A DNA stretch of 64,000 nt from Diprion similis (taxonomy: Eukaryota; Arthropoda; Insecta; Hymenoptera; Diprionidae): NCBI RefSeq assembly GCF_021155765.1, contig NC_060109.1:1823001-1887000 (forward strand), given 5' to 3'. This document shows positions 26,801 to 38,266 of the stretch, piece after piece; within the stretch, counting starts at the first letter, position 1; each line of letters starts with the position of its first letter. The translations under genes were made by a program, and so were the position numbers. Below the pieces are notes generated by a model that made no database searches, was not told where the DNA came from, and was given only the letters and a program-made list of their open reading frames with translations.

Positions 26801-28900
26801 TTGGCGAGTATTTCGACGACTTTAAAATGTTCTGCAATTAATTCTTTAGGGTACTATTCCGACGTGATTTTGCGAGAGGAATCGATTAATCGCAGTCCCG
26901 ATACGCTGCGAGCAACACCTGCAAAGTTACAGCCGAAAAACTGCAGATTTTCATCGTCATTTTTCTGCTGCTGGTCCTAGGCTATTTTTCATGTGTTCTC
27001 TGAGTTCCTGGGCGTCGAATTAGTCTGAAAAGCGTCATACAGATTGATTCCCAGACAAAAGATTTTTCGGCCAAAAAAAATCCAAGGCTAACCCCTTTGC
27101 ATTTTCGGCGAAAATTTTGACGACTTTGAAAAGTTCTGCAATTAATTCTTTAAGGTACTATTCCGACGTGATTTTGCGAGAGGAATCGATTAATCGCAGT
27201 CCCGATACGCTGCGAGCAACACCTGCAATGTTACAGCCGAAAAACTGCAGATTTTCATCGTCATTTCTGTGCTGCTGGTCCTAGGCTATTTTTCATGTGT
27301 TTTCTGAGTTCCTGGGCGTCGAATTAGTCTAAAAAGCGTCATACGGACTGATTCCCAGACAAAAGATTTTTCGGCCAAAAATAATCCAAGGCTAACCCCT
27401 TTGCATTTTTGGCGAAAATTTCGACGACTTCGAAAAGTGCTGCAATTAATTCTTTAGGGTACTATTCCGACGTGATTTTGCGAGAGGAATCGAATAATCG
27501 CAGTCCCGATACGCTGCGAGCAACACCTGCAAAGTTACAGCCGAAAAACTGCAGATTCTCATCGTCATTTTTCTGCTGCTGGTCCTAGGCTATTTTTTAT
27601 GGGTTTTCTGAGTTCCTGGGCATTGAATTAGTCTGAAAAGCGTCATACGGATCGATTCCCAGACAAAAGATTTTTCGGCCAAAAAAAATCCAAGGCTAAC
27701 CCCTTTGCATTTTTGGCGAAAATTTCGACGACTTTGAAAAGTGCTGCAATTAATTCTTTAGGGTACTATTCCGACGTGATTTTGCAAGAGGAATCGATTA
27801 ATCGCAGTCCCGATACGCTGCGAGCAACACCTGCAAAGTTACAGCCGAAAAACTGCAGATTTTCATCGTCATTTCTGTGCTGCTGGTCCTAGGCTATTTT
27901 TCATGTGTTTTCTGAGTTCCTGGGCGTCGAATTAGTCTAAAAAGCGTCATACGGACTGATTCCCAGATGAAAGATTTTTCGGCCAAAAATAATCCAAGGC
28001 TAACCCCTTTGCATTTTTGGCGAAAATTTCGACGACTTTGAAAAAAGCTGCAATTAATTCTTTAGGGTACTATTCCGACGTGATTTTGCGAGAGGAATCG
28101 ATTATTCGCAGTCCCGATACGCTGCGAGCAACACCTGCAAAGTTACAGCCGAAAAACTGCAGATTTTCATCGTCATTTTTCTGCTGCTGGTCCTAGGCTA
28201 TTTTTCATATGTTTTCTGAGTTCCTGGGCGTCGAATTAGTCTGAAAAGCGTCATACGGATCGATTCCTAGACAAAAAATTTTTCGGCCAAAAAAAATCCA
28301 AGGCTAACCCCTTTGCATTTTTGGCGAGTATTTCGACGACTTTAAAATGTTCTGCAATTAATTCTTTAGGGTACTATTCCGACGTGATTTTGCGAGAGGA
28401 ATCGATTAATCGCAGTCCCGATACGCTGCGAGCAACACCTGCAAAGTTACAGCCGAAAAACTGCAGATTTTCATCGTCATTTTTCTGCTGCTGGTCCTAG
28501 GCTATTTTTCATGTGTTCTCTGAGTTCCTGGGCGTCGAATTAGTCTGAAAAGCGTCATACAGATTGATTCCCAGACAAAAGATTTTTCGGCCAAAAAAAA
28601 TCCAAGGCTAACCCCTTTGCATTTTCGGCGAAAATTTTGACGACTTTGAAAAGTTCTGCAATTAATTCTTTAAGGTACTATTCCGACGTGATTTTGCGAG
28701 AGGAATCGATTAATCGCAGTCCCGATACGCTGCGAGCAACACCTGCAATGTTACAGCCGAAAAACTGCAGATTTTCATCGTCATTTCTGTGCTGCTGGTC
28801 CTAGGCTATTTTTCATGTGTTCTCTGAGTTCCTGGGCGTCGAATAGTCTGAAAAGCGTCATACGGATCGATTCCCAGACAAAAGATTTTTCGGCCAAAAA
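20900..28900 (+). repeat. Higher-order satellite region with 4-, 5-, 8- and 9-monomer spacings
   Basis: Diagnostic variants recur at exact multiples of the 304-bp unit. TTATGGG starts at 20,909, 23,341, 24,861, 26,381 and 27,597 (steps 2432, 1520, 1520, 1216). The GATGAAAG variant is at 21,278, 23,710, 25,230 and 27,966 (2432, 1520, 2736). GGCGAGTATTTCG is near 21,638, 24,067, 26,803 and 28,323. The mixed step sizes mean that the five-monomer block has itself lost and gained units, so this is a young, irregular higher-order repeat rather than a fixed one. Confidence 0.9.
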
Positions 28901-31900
28901 AAATCCAAGGCTAACCCCTTTGCATTTTTGGCGAAAATTTCGACGACTTTGAAAAGTTCTGCAATTAATTCTTGTAGGTACTATTCCGACGTGATTTTGC
29001 GAGAGGAATCGATTAATCGCAGTCCCGATACGCTGCGAGCAACACCTGCAAAGTTACAGCCGAAAAACTGCAGATTTTCATCGTCATTTTTCTGCTGCTG
29101 GTCCTAGGCTATTTTTCATGTGTTCTCTGAGTTCCTGGGCGTCGAATTAGTCTGAAAAGCGTCATACAGATTGATTCCCAGACAAAAGATTTTTCGGCCA
29201 AAAAAAATCCAAGGCTAACCCCTTTGCATTTTCGGCGAAAATTTCGACGACTTTGAAAAGTTCTGCAATTAATTCTTTAAGGTACTATTCCGACGTGATT
29301 TTGCGAGAGGAATCGATTAATCGCAGTCCCGATACGCTGCGAGCAACACCTGCAATGTTACAGCCGGAAAACTGCAGATTTTCATCGTCATTTTTCTGCT
29401 GCTGGTCCTAGGCTATTTTTCATGTGTTTTCCGAGTTCCTGGGCGTCGAATTAGTCCAAAAAGCGTCATACGGACTGATTCCCAGACAAAAGATTTTTCG
29501 GCCAAAAATAATCCAAGGCTAACCCCTTTGCATTTTTGGCGAAAATTTCGACGACTTCGAAAAGTGCTGCAATTAATTCTTTAGGGTACTATTCCGACGT
29601 GATTTTGCGAGAGGAATCGATTAATCGCAGTCCCGATACGCTGCGAGCAACACCTGCAAAGTTACAGCCGAAAAACTGCAGATTCTCATCGTCATTTTTC
29701 TGCTGCTGGTCCTAGGCTATTTTTTATATGTTTTCTGAGTTCCTGGGCGTTGAATTAGTCTGAAAAGCGTCATACGGATCGATTCCCAGACAAAAGATTT
29801 TTCGGCCAAAAAAAATCCAAGGCTAACCCCTTTGCATTTTTGGCGAAAATTTCGACGACTTTGAAAAAAGCTGCAATTAATTCTTTAGGGTACTATTCCG
29901 ACGTGATTTTGCGAGAGGAATCGATTAATCGCAGTCCCGATACGCTGCGAGCAACACCTGCAAAGTTACAGCCGAAAAACTGCAGATTTTTATCGTCATT
30001 TTTCTGCTGCTGGTCCTAGGCTATTTTTCATGTGTTTTCTGAGTTCCTGGGCGTCGAATTAGTCTGAAAAGCGTCATACGGACTGATTCCTAGACAAAAG
30101 ATTTTTCGGCCAAAAAAAATCCAAGGCTAACCCCTTTGCATTATTGGCGAAAATTTCGACGACTTTGAAAAGTTCTGCAATTGATTCTTTAGGGTACTAT
30201 TCCGACGTGATTTTGCGAGAGGAATCGATTAATCGCAGTCCCGATACGCTGCGAGCAACACCTGCAAAGTTACAGCCGAAAAACTGCAGATTTTCATCGT
30301 CATTTCTCTGCTGCTGGTCCTAGGCTATTTTTCATGTGTTTTCTGAGTTCCTGGGCGTCGAATTAGTCTAAAAAGCGTCATACGGATCGATTCCCAGACA
30401 AAAGATTTTTCGGCCACAAAAAATCCAAGGCTAACCCCTTTGCATTTTTGGCGAAAATTTCGACGACTTTGAAAAGTGCTGCAATTAATTCTTAAGGGTA
30501 CTATTCCGACGTGATTTTGCGAGAGGAATCGATTAATCGCAGTCCCGATACGCTGCGAGCAACACCTGCAGAGTTACAGCCGAAAAACTGCAGATTTTCA
30601 TCGTCATTTCTCTGCTGCTGGTCCTAGGCTATTTTTCATGTGTTTTCTGAGTTCCTGGGCGTCGAATTAGTCTAAAAAGCGTCATACGGACCGATTCCCA
30701 GACAAAAGATTTTTCGGCCAAAAATAATCCAAGGCTAACCTCTTTGCATTTTTGGCGAAAATTTCGACGACTTTGAAAAGTTCTGCAATTAATTCTTTAG
30801 GGTACTATTCCGACGTGATTTTGCGAGAGGAATCGATTAATCGCAGTCCCGATACGCTGCGAGCAACACCTGCAAAGTTACAGCCGAAAAACTGCAGATT
30901 TTCATCGTCATTTCTCTGCTGCTGGTCCTAGGCTATTTTTCATGTGTTTTCTGAGTTTCTGGGCGTCGAATTAGTCTAAAAAGCGTCATACCGATCGATT
31001 CCCAGACAAAAGAATTTTCGGACAAAAAAAATCCAAGGCTAACCCCTTTGCATTTTTTGCGAAAATTTCGACGACTTTGAAAAGTGCTGCAATTGATTCT
31101 TTAGGGTACTATTCCGACGTGATTTTGCGAGAGGAATCGATTAATCGCAGTCCCGATACGCTGCGAGCAACACCTGCAAAGTTACAGCCGAAAAACTGCA
31201 GATTTTCATCGTCATTTCTCTGCTGCTGGTCCTAGGCTATTTTTCATGTGTTTTCTGAGTTCCTGGGCGTCGAATTAGTCTAAAAAGCGTCATACGGATC
31301 GATTCCTAGACAAAAGATTTTTTGGCCAAAAAAAATCCAAGGCTAACCCCTTTGCATTTTTGGCGAAAATTTCGACGACTTTGAAAAGTGCTGCACATGA
31401 TTCTTCAGGGTACTATTCCGACGTTATTTTGCGAGAGGAATCGATTAATCGCAGTCCCGATACGCTGCGAGCAACACCTGCAAAGTTACAGCCGAAAAAC
31501 TGCAGATTTTCATCGTCATTTCTCTGCTGCTGGTCCTAGGCTATTTTTCATGTGTTTTCTGAGTTCCTGGGCGTCGAATTAGTCTAAAAAGCGTCATACG
31601 GATCGATTCCTAGACAAAAGATTTTTTGGCCAAAAAAAATCCAAGGCTAACCCCTTTGCATTTTTGGCGAAAATTTCGACGACTTTGAAAAGTGCTGCAA
31701 TTGATTCTTCAGGGTACTATTCCGACGTTATTTTGCGAGAGGAATCGATTAATCGCAGTCCCGATACGCTGCGAGCAACACCTGCAAAGTTACAGCCGAA
31801 AAACTGCAGATTTTCATCGTCATTTCTCTGCTGCTGGTCCTAGGCTATTTTTCATGTGTTTTCTGAGTTCCTGGGCGTCGAATTAGTCTAAAAAGCGTCA

Positions 31901-33235
31901 TACGGATCGATTCCTAGACAAAAGATTTTTTGGCCAAAAAAAATCCAAGGCTAACCCCTTTGCATTTTTGGCGAAAATTTCGACGACTTTGAAAAGTGCT
32001 GCAATTGATTCTTCAGGGTACTATTCCGACGTTATTTTGCGAGAGGAATCGATTAATCGCAGTCCCGATACGCTGCGAGCAACACCTGCAAAGTTACAGC
32101 CGAAAAACTGCAGATTTTCATCGTCATTTCTCTGCTGCTGGTCCTAGGCTATTTTTGATGTGTTTTCTGAGTTCCTGGGCGTCGAATTAGTCTAAAAAGC
32201 GTCATACGGATCGATTCCCAGACAAAAGATTTTTCGGCCAAAAAAAATCCAAGGCTAACCCCTTTGCATTTTTGGCGAAAATTTCGACGACTTTGAAAAG
32301 TTCTGCAATTAATTCTTTAGGGTACTATTCCGACGTGATTTTGCGAGAGGAATCGATTAATCGCAGTCCTGATACGCTGCGAGCAACACCTGCAAAGTTA
32401 CAGCCGAAAAACTGCAGATTTTCATCGTCATTTCTCTGCTGCTGGTCCTAGGCTATTTTTCATGTGTTTTCTGAGTTCCTGGGCGTCGAATTAGTCTAAA
32501 AAGCGTCATACGGATCGATTCCCAGACAAAAGATTTTCCGGCCAAAAAAAATCCAAGGCTAACCCCTTTGCATTTTTGGCGAAAATTTCGACGACTTTGA
32601 AAAGTGCTGCAATTAATTCTTTAGGGTACTATTCCGACGTGATTTTGCGAGAGGAATCGATTAATCGCAGTCCCGATACGCTGCGAGCAACACCTGCAAA
32701 GTTACAGCCGAAAAACTGCAGATTTTCATCGTCATTTCTCTGCTGCTGGTCATAGGCTATTTTTCATGTGTTTTCTGAGTTCCTGGGCGTCGAATTAGTC
32801 CAAAAAGCGTCATACGGATCGATTCCCAGACAAAAGATTTTTCGGCCAAAAAAAATCCAAGGCTAACCCCTTTGCATTTTTGGCGAAAATTTCGACGACT
32901 TTGAAAAGTGCTGCAATTAATTCTTAAGGGTACTATTCCGACGTGATTTTGCGAGAGGAATCGATTAATCGCAGTCCCGATACGCTGCGAGCAACACCTG
33001 CAAAGTTACAGCCGAAAAACTGCAGATTTTCATCGTCATTTCTCTGCTGCTGGTCCTAGGCTATTTTTCATGTGTTTTCTGAGTTCCTGGGCGTCGAATT
33101 AGTCTAAAAAGCGTCATACGGATCGATTCCCAGACAAATGATTTTTCAGCCAAAAAAAATCCAAGGCTAACCCCTTTGCATTTTTGGCGAAAATTTCGAC
33201 GACTTTGAAAAGTGCTGCAATGAATTCTGTAGGGC

Positions 33236-33630
33236 ACTATTCCGACGTAATTTAACGAGAGAAATCGATTAAACGCAGTCTTAATACGCTGTCAGCAAGT
33301 TCTCAAAAGTTACAGCCGAAAAACTGATGTCATTCACATTTCTCCGCCGTCGTGCCTACGCTTATTCTGATGGGTTTGCTGACCCCTGCACGTTTAAATT
33401 GTTTTCAAAGCTTCATAGAAATCGATACCGAGACAAACGATTGTTCCTCAAGAAAACAAGATAGGCTCACCTCTCTGGATTTTCATTCAAAATCCTCAAA
33501 ATGGAAAAATTTTGTTCACTTCCGTGTGCCGATGTTATGCCGCGAGAGCAATTGATTTCGTATTCTCGACCGCTGGCGAACTACAGTTTGAATGGAAGCT
33601 CTGAAAAACCTGAAATATATTCCAGGTTGT
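33236..33630 (+). repeat. Degenerate edge monomers of the satellite
   Basis: Identity to the monomer falls off quickly after 33,236. The segment keeps recognisable order: a GAGAGAAATCGATTAAACGCAG block, GTTACAGCCGAAAAACTG, then a GAGACAAACGATTGTTCCTC stretch matching the unit start, a variant of the TTTTGCGAGAGGAATCGATT block near 33,540 and a last GAAAAACCTG near 33,603. Homology stops around 33,630. Such decay is expected at an array edge that unequal crossover no longer homogenises. Confidence 0.85.
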
Positions 33631-34084
33631 TGAAGAGATGGGGAAGGTAAATAAAACATCGACAGAGAAAAACGTTTCAGTTCAGTTTCAGTATATTTAT
33701 CATTCCTTAATTATAGTACAAGTGTTTGGGCGTCGGTGTATAATTTTTAAAGATTTTGCTCATCGATAAAAAACATCATCAAAAACAATAAAATATGATC
33801 GAACATTATATAGTCAACCTGACTATTATCTCAGGATCAAGGAGTGCAATACATAATACTTCGTGTAGCATGTGAAAAGTTGTATATGAGATAGTAATCA
33901 ATGAAGTTTGTCAGCATACTTCCGGTTATGCCCTGCGCACAGGTGCAATGCACCTTTGCAGTACACGATATATATAATATTGTCATGTTACATGTTACAC
34001 GAATTAGAATAAATGAATAAAGAACTTCCAGTGTGTCATCTTTGTATCCCATGAAAGTTCCGTCCGTCGTTAGTGTCACGGCTT

Positions 34085-34680
34085 TTCTGCGTTGTTTATG
34101 GTCCAATTCGTCAACAAAGAGTCGTACAAATCGATTCTGAAACAAATGATTTTCATTTCAACAAAAAAGCAAGGCTCAGCCTTCTGCATTTTTATGTGCA
34201 GCTATTTATGTGGCATGCCTGTCAACCGCCCGTTTTTTGGCAAGGATAAAGATTTCAGGACGAGCTGAAGGCGAGCCGAAAGCGAGTATCGAAAATATCC
34301 GAGCCAAAAAACGGTTCACGGACATGCCACATACAATATTTTTTACGGGCATTGAAATGCAAAACGAAGAGTGAGGTTATGTCGCGATCTGTTCGACGAA
34401 GCTACTTTATTCGGCACTTTGGGATGCGCACTTCGAACTGCGCATCAAAACTGCGGAATAAAGACTTTGTTCGCTGCCGTATAAAGCGTCACTTTACGGA
34501 ACGAAAACTGTCACAAAAAGTGGACTTTTCAATGCCCATGCCGTAAAAACGTAATTTTGTAAGCAAAACCGATTGCGCGCAGTCCGAATACGTCACCAGC
34601 AACGGATCAAGAGTCACAGCAAAAAAAAACGAAGTATTTCCTACCTAGTTATCATTGCTGAATTTGGCTGAGAAACTAAT
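34085..34680 (+). repeat. Relic satellite monomer split by a MITE
   Basis: 34,095-34,200 aligns with the part of the monomer from the GTCGAATTAGTC region through GATCGATTCCCAGACAAAAG to GCATTTTTGGCG, with many substitutions. 34,550-34,670 continues in order from CGTGATTTTGCGAG through AATCGCAGTCCCGATACG and GTTACAGCCGAAAAAC. The two halves are separated by the hairpin element at 34,201-34,549, and about 57 monomer bases are missing at the junction. The transposon therefore landed in an already existing satellite-related copy. Confidence 0.75.
34201..34549 (+). mobile_element. Double-hairpin MITE, copy 1
   Basis: This is the first of three copies in the window (also 48,034-48,413 and 53,931-54,291, both reversed). 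The element is two adjacent palindromes. The first has ends GTGGCATGCCTGTCAACCG and CGGTTCACGGACATGCCAC with GGCAAGGATAAAGATTTCAG inside. The second has ends TTTTTTACGGGCATTGAAA and TTTTCAATGCCCATGCCGT, with an inner stem around GATGCGCACTTCGAACTGCGC. There is no coding capacity; the 64-aa ORF it holds is a by-product. No target duplication could be assigned. Low divergence among copies suggests fairly recent activity. Confidence 0.85.
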
Positions 34681-34866
34681 CACCTCGATTAAATCTTTAT
34701 AATTAAAATCTCGTCGTCTTTACATACCGATTGTCCATCGTGTTGAGATGCGCGATGCACAGGGCGCTGCTTGACGATGCATTCACGTCCTTCATTTTCG
34801 GTTACGGAAAGCCTCGTTAGACTAGCAGTCTTTATACATCTCCAGTCAACGATGTGGCTATTCGCG

Positions 34867-35330
34867 ATTACGCTTGACCATCCAGTCTTTGGTATGAATA
34901 AAGGCGCCTCAGAGCGATCGTCACCAGTAGGCAGTGAAGCACTTCTCTTGGTCATACCTTTGTCGCATTAGTTAGGCAGCAAAGGGCTCTGCATCGTCAC
35001 TTCGTTTGACCGTTCTCACCGGGAGACTGTCTCTGAAACTAGAATACTTGAGTCATTCAAAATTCCACAACGTAGAATATTCACGGTAAAGGGGCTTTAG
35101 ATTGAATTTCAGAACTTGAAATAATGTTAGGCAAAGTGGCACTCGTACTTTCTCCTATCCCGATATCTCGGTAGTGGCGTATAGGGGTGGCCTCAGTCCA
35201 CCCTACAGGCGCTTGTGACAAAAAGCGTTTGTTTAGTTTCATGCAGCCGTTTTTGTACGGTGAGCCTTCAAGATTATTAAGAAAATGATTTCGTCCTAGG
35301 TGGGCAACGGCGTTAGTATTGTCGAACCTT
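34867..35330 (+). repeat. Duplicated upstream block, copy 1 (pairs with 42,287-42,640)
   Basis: The segment starting TGACCATCCAGTCTTTGG matches 42,287 onward through GGCGCCTCAGAGCGATCGTC, the GCACTTCTCTT stretch and the CATTCAAAATTCCACAA to GAATATTCACGG stretch, then more weakly to about 35,330. In this copy the TATA-like word is GTATGAATA (about 34,891), while the partner has a perfect TATAAATA. It sits directly upstream of the orphan GBA promoter, so both copies belong to one duplicated unit. The ORFs on either strand here do not persist in the partner and are not supported as genes. Confidence 0.8.
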
Positions 35331-35503
35331 TTAAGTACCTTCAAACACAGTTCATCGGCCTTTACAGAACTCGAGAGATTGTCCTCGAAAATACGTGTAC
35401 AGTTCGTGTTGTTCGATATTTCTTTTTTTTCAAATATCCGAGTGTAGTGGCCAAGAAAAGTATGGACTACGCAATTCGACGAACTATGAAAACTAAATGA
35501 AAA

Positions 35504-35587
35504 TGACGTCATTCTGCGTGATTAGCATTTTTGATTTAGATGGTGGTGAATGCTTATATATAGTTGGCGTATTGCAAAAAATCAGTC
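35504..35587 (+). promoter_or_regulatory. CRE-TATA-initiator promoter of the orphan GBA copy
   Basis: A perfect cAMP-response-type palindrome TGACGTCA (35,504-35,511) lies 51 bp before TATATATA (35,555-35,562). The initiator TCAGTC (35,582-35,587) puts the predicted start A at 35,584, 29 bp after the TATA box begins. The same layout with the same spacing (within 2 bp) occurs upstream of genes B and C, which supports it as a real core promoter. The start site itself is inferred. Confidence 0.75.
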
Positions 35588-35984
35588 ACTCTGAGCTCTT
35601 CCCTCTCGTTCCAATGACAAGGTTTGTTCTCACGCGTACAGAGTACCTATCAAAACATGAGTGCCTTAAACATAAAACAATTTTTGTAGTAATTTCATTA
35701 CACTGAGTTATCAGAGAATCGTGAGTTTTGCATCTCAGGCTCGCTGCTCAGAAGCAGGCGAATGTAACCATCGGTCTAATTTTGAACAGATTGAAATGCA
35801 AGATTATGCTACGTTGTATCTTCTTACTGGCCACGTGGATATACACAGATAAATTTTCAAACCCAATTCATCGAATCGCTCAAATGTTTTACTTGTATAA
35901 AAGTACTGCTAAAAATGTAATCAGTTGATCAATGAATGAGCCGGTCTAACATGGATATCAATCGATAATATCATATAATTGTGT
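35539..35984 (+). repeat. Promoter/5'UTR/exon 1 block shared with gene B
   Basis: 35,539-35,764 is identical over 226 bp to 44,678-44,903 of gene B. Similarity then continues at about 90 percent or better through exon 1 and 135 bp of intron 1, ending at about 35,984 (B about 45,123), where the orphan diverges completely. The exactly identical core is noncoding, so selection on protein cannot explain it; recent duplication or gene conversion is the likely cause. Confidence 0.9.
35806..35848 (+). pseudogene. Orphan glucosylceramidase signal-peptide exon with dead splice donor
   Basis: These 43 nt encode MLRCIFLLATWIYT plus one base, the same exon 1 as in gene B apart from a few substitutions. 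The donor that reads CAG|GTAAAT in B is CAG|ATAAAT here (35,849-35,850), so normal splicing should fail. No exon 2 to 7 remnants were seen between here and gene A's own exon 1 at 38,267. Read through, the frame stops after 41 residues (35,926-35,928 region). It is most simply a truncated duplicate. An alternative is that its intact promoter now drives gene A by splicing to another acceptor. Confidence 0.8.
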
Positions 35985-38266
35985 AATGCATGATATTAGA
36001 TAAAAAGGCTCACTTCTCTGATTCTGTCCGTGATAAGAGAATTTGAAAAAATCAGAAATTCTAAAGAGGAAATCAATTGAAACCAGAATAATAAGGAAAC
36101 CATTTGATCAGGTATGGAATGCCTGCTGCAATACGTGCACTTCAAGTTAACCTCTGAATCACTCCGTTTAATAAAATATCTCCGTTTCTATTTACCTTTT
36201 ATTGAGTACAAGCTGTTGAAATATTCAATGTACACGTATTGTATGCAGCTGTGTTGATTAGTCGACAAAAGACCAGAATTGAGTTCCAAGTGAACGCAGA
36301 TTATGAATAAATGCACTTTTTTCGGTTACCGATTATTTTTCCTGAAGATTCCAACACAATAACTGAGGAATAAAGGTTTTTCGTTATTTAATATTCCGTA
36401 AAGAAAATTAACATAGCTAGCAAAAAAATTCCACACGATAGGAAATAAATTCCATGATTGTTTCATACAAATATAAGTTCCTCACACAGGTACGTATGGA
36501 ATTTGTTCTTGCAGGTAGTTTAGAAATAAAATATACCTGTTATTTAGATTTCTAAAGATTTTTTATGCTTGTAGAATACAATTTGGCAAAACTAAAATAG
36601 AATTAATATTCAAGCTTCTGAGACAATTTGTTCCACAAACTAGTAACGCTCATGCTTGTTAAACGTTGATCGCATTTACATAGTGTGTCGCTACTTTTAC
36701 AAAAATATTTTTTGCTGGACTTATATAGACAACTATGTCAACAAAGTTGTATACGTTGCAGTTATATTTTTATACTCATCTACGAGATATTGATATTGAC
36801 ATTAATCTGCATGGCAGTTGCAGGCGTTTGACTTTTTTTTTAATAACAATGCTATGTACGAGTATGTAGTACATAAAACACTATTGCGCAGTGAAAATAG
36901 ATAAAAAGTAGGCATGGCAGAAAATGATACACAGTGCAAGTTGAACTTTACTACATCACTCAGCCACTATTGCGCACTTGTTTGATTCCAGGTGCATTTG
37001 AAGTGCTCGTCGTGGATAGAGAGTTGTCGCGTTGATGAGAATAGTGCTAGAAAAGGTAAGGCTGAATGGATGAAAATTTAAGTTTTAAAATAACAAAATA
37101 AAATGAATTGGGGTTTCTGAAACTGTGTCCAAATATCGAGGGTATTTTCAAGCTTGAATTCCAACCCACAGACCAATATTTATGAATAACTCTTCGGAAA
37201 CACAATAGTATGACATTACAGATTGCTGCATACAAAAGCCAAAAATTTTGTAAGAATTATTTTTTAACCATAAATTGTTATGGTTATTGTGAACTGAACA
37301 CTGGTTCAGAAACTTTTTTTTAACATTCTTTACCTGACGTTTCTATAACTGTCCCTAAATTATATATGGATGTAATTTTGCAGGTGAAGAATAAAATTTC
37401 TAGTCGAACTATAGAATCATGTCACGTTTTACAACCATTTCCGAAGTAGGTAACGTAAGTTTATCCTGAAAATTCGAACAAACAGTCACACAAAAGTTAT
37501 TTCGAGCTGTAAATATTTTATTTAGACACGTCACTTCACTGAGGCTTAAGCATTCAGTCTTTTTGTTTACACAGGTATTGGGAAAAAAATTGAAACATCA
37601 TAAAGCCTTGTGCTAACTGTTTTTTCATCCAAATCCTCACGTTAGTGTCTACGTTTAACAAATTTAACGTTTTACTGGGTGACGTTAATTGCTTTATTAC
37701 ATTTCTACGAATTTCAAGTGGACTCGATATACTGCATTGTACAGATTAATTTTGTAAACGAAACATTAGTAACAATATGGTTACATCATTTTATTTGTAT
37801 TTCAAATAATGTGAATATTATCCTTTTGTTGTGAACACTTGCAATAATATTTAATATCGTTTGCTGTTCAGATGACAGAGCTTAACTTCTCTCTAAAAAT
37901 GGAACTTCCCATCCAAAACATAAATGAGGTGGAATATTTGTTATTCATGCATGTTTGTGTATCTTTGTGTAGATTGACATAGTATATTATGATATTTTAA
38001 TGTTTGCTCAGAGTTCAGGCGATGAACCTAATCAACTGATCAGTGCTTACCCAGGTGGCACACTTTACATTTAACGTCAGATTCAAGAAATTTATTACAC
38101 TGCAAACGTCATTCGTCGAAAGTTTATCTTTCATTATTTCATTATTTCAATATTTTTTTTTTCTATTAACGTCGCTCACTCGTAATAAGTAACACTGCAA
38201 ATAATTATTATTGCCTGCGGTTGTAGAAAACTTATCTTAGAGTGAGTAATCAACGTGAGAAAAGTC
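35985..38266. other. Intergenic, AT-rich, no gene recognised
   Basis: The stretch between the orphan exon and gene A contains only short random ORFs. I see no GBA exon remnants, satellite copies or terminal inverted repeats. Just upstream of gene A there are two CGTCA half-sites (about 38,075 and 38,107) and acceptor-like TTGTAG (38,220-38,225) and CTTAG (38,236-38,240) sites, but no TATA plus TCAGT pair like that of the paralogs. Confidence 0.6.

Larger units (their letters stand above)
1..33240 (+). repeat. 304-bp tandem satellite array (about 109 monomers)
   Basis: Head-to-tail copies of one monomer fill the first half of the window. The landmark GACAAAAGATTTTTCGGCC recurs at 1, 305 and 609, giving a period of exactly 304 bp, and the same spacing holds near the right end (31,388, 31,692, 31,996). 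All copies have the same orientation and neighbours differ by only a few percent. Rare indels occur, for example one base lost near 12,870, two lost near 16,800, one gained near 18,791 and two lost near 28,845. Each unit carries one PstI (CTGCAG), one AvrII (CCTAGG) and usually one ClaI site (ATCGAT), plus a perfect 10-bp palindrome CGATTAATCG (134-143 in the first unit). The first 90 bases of the unit are rich in A and T tracts. Because 304 is not a multiple of three, no reading frame survives across units, so the short ORFs here are not genes. The left end of the array is outside the window. Confidence 0.99.

Noticed and set aside
1-33240. CRISPR-like or gene-family interpretation of the array
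   Set aside because: There are no unique spacers between short repeats; the whole 304-bp unit is repeated, and the surrounding genes are eukaryotic and spliced.
35081-35512. 143-codon minus-strand ORF upstream of the orphan exon
   Set aside because: It spans the boundary of two duplicated promoter blocks, its frame is not evident in the homologous sequence near gene B, and it shows no family signature.
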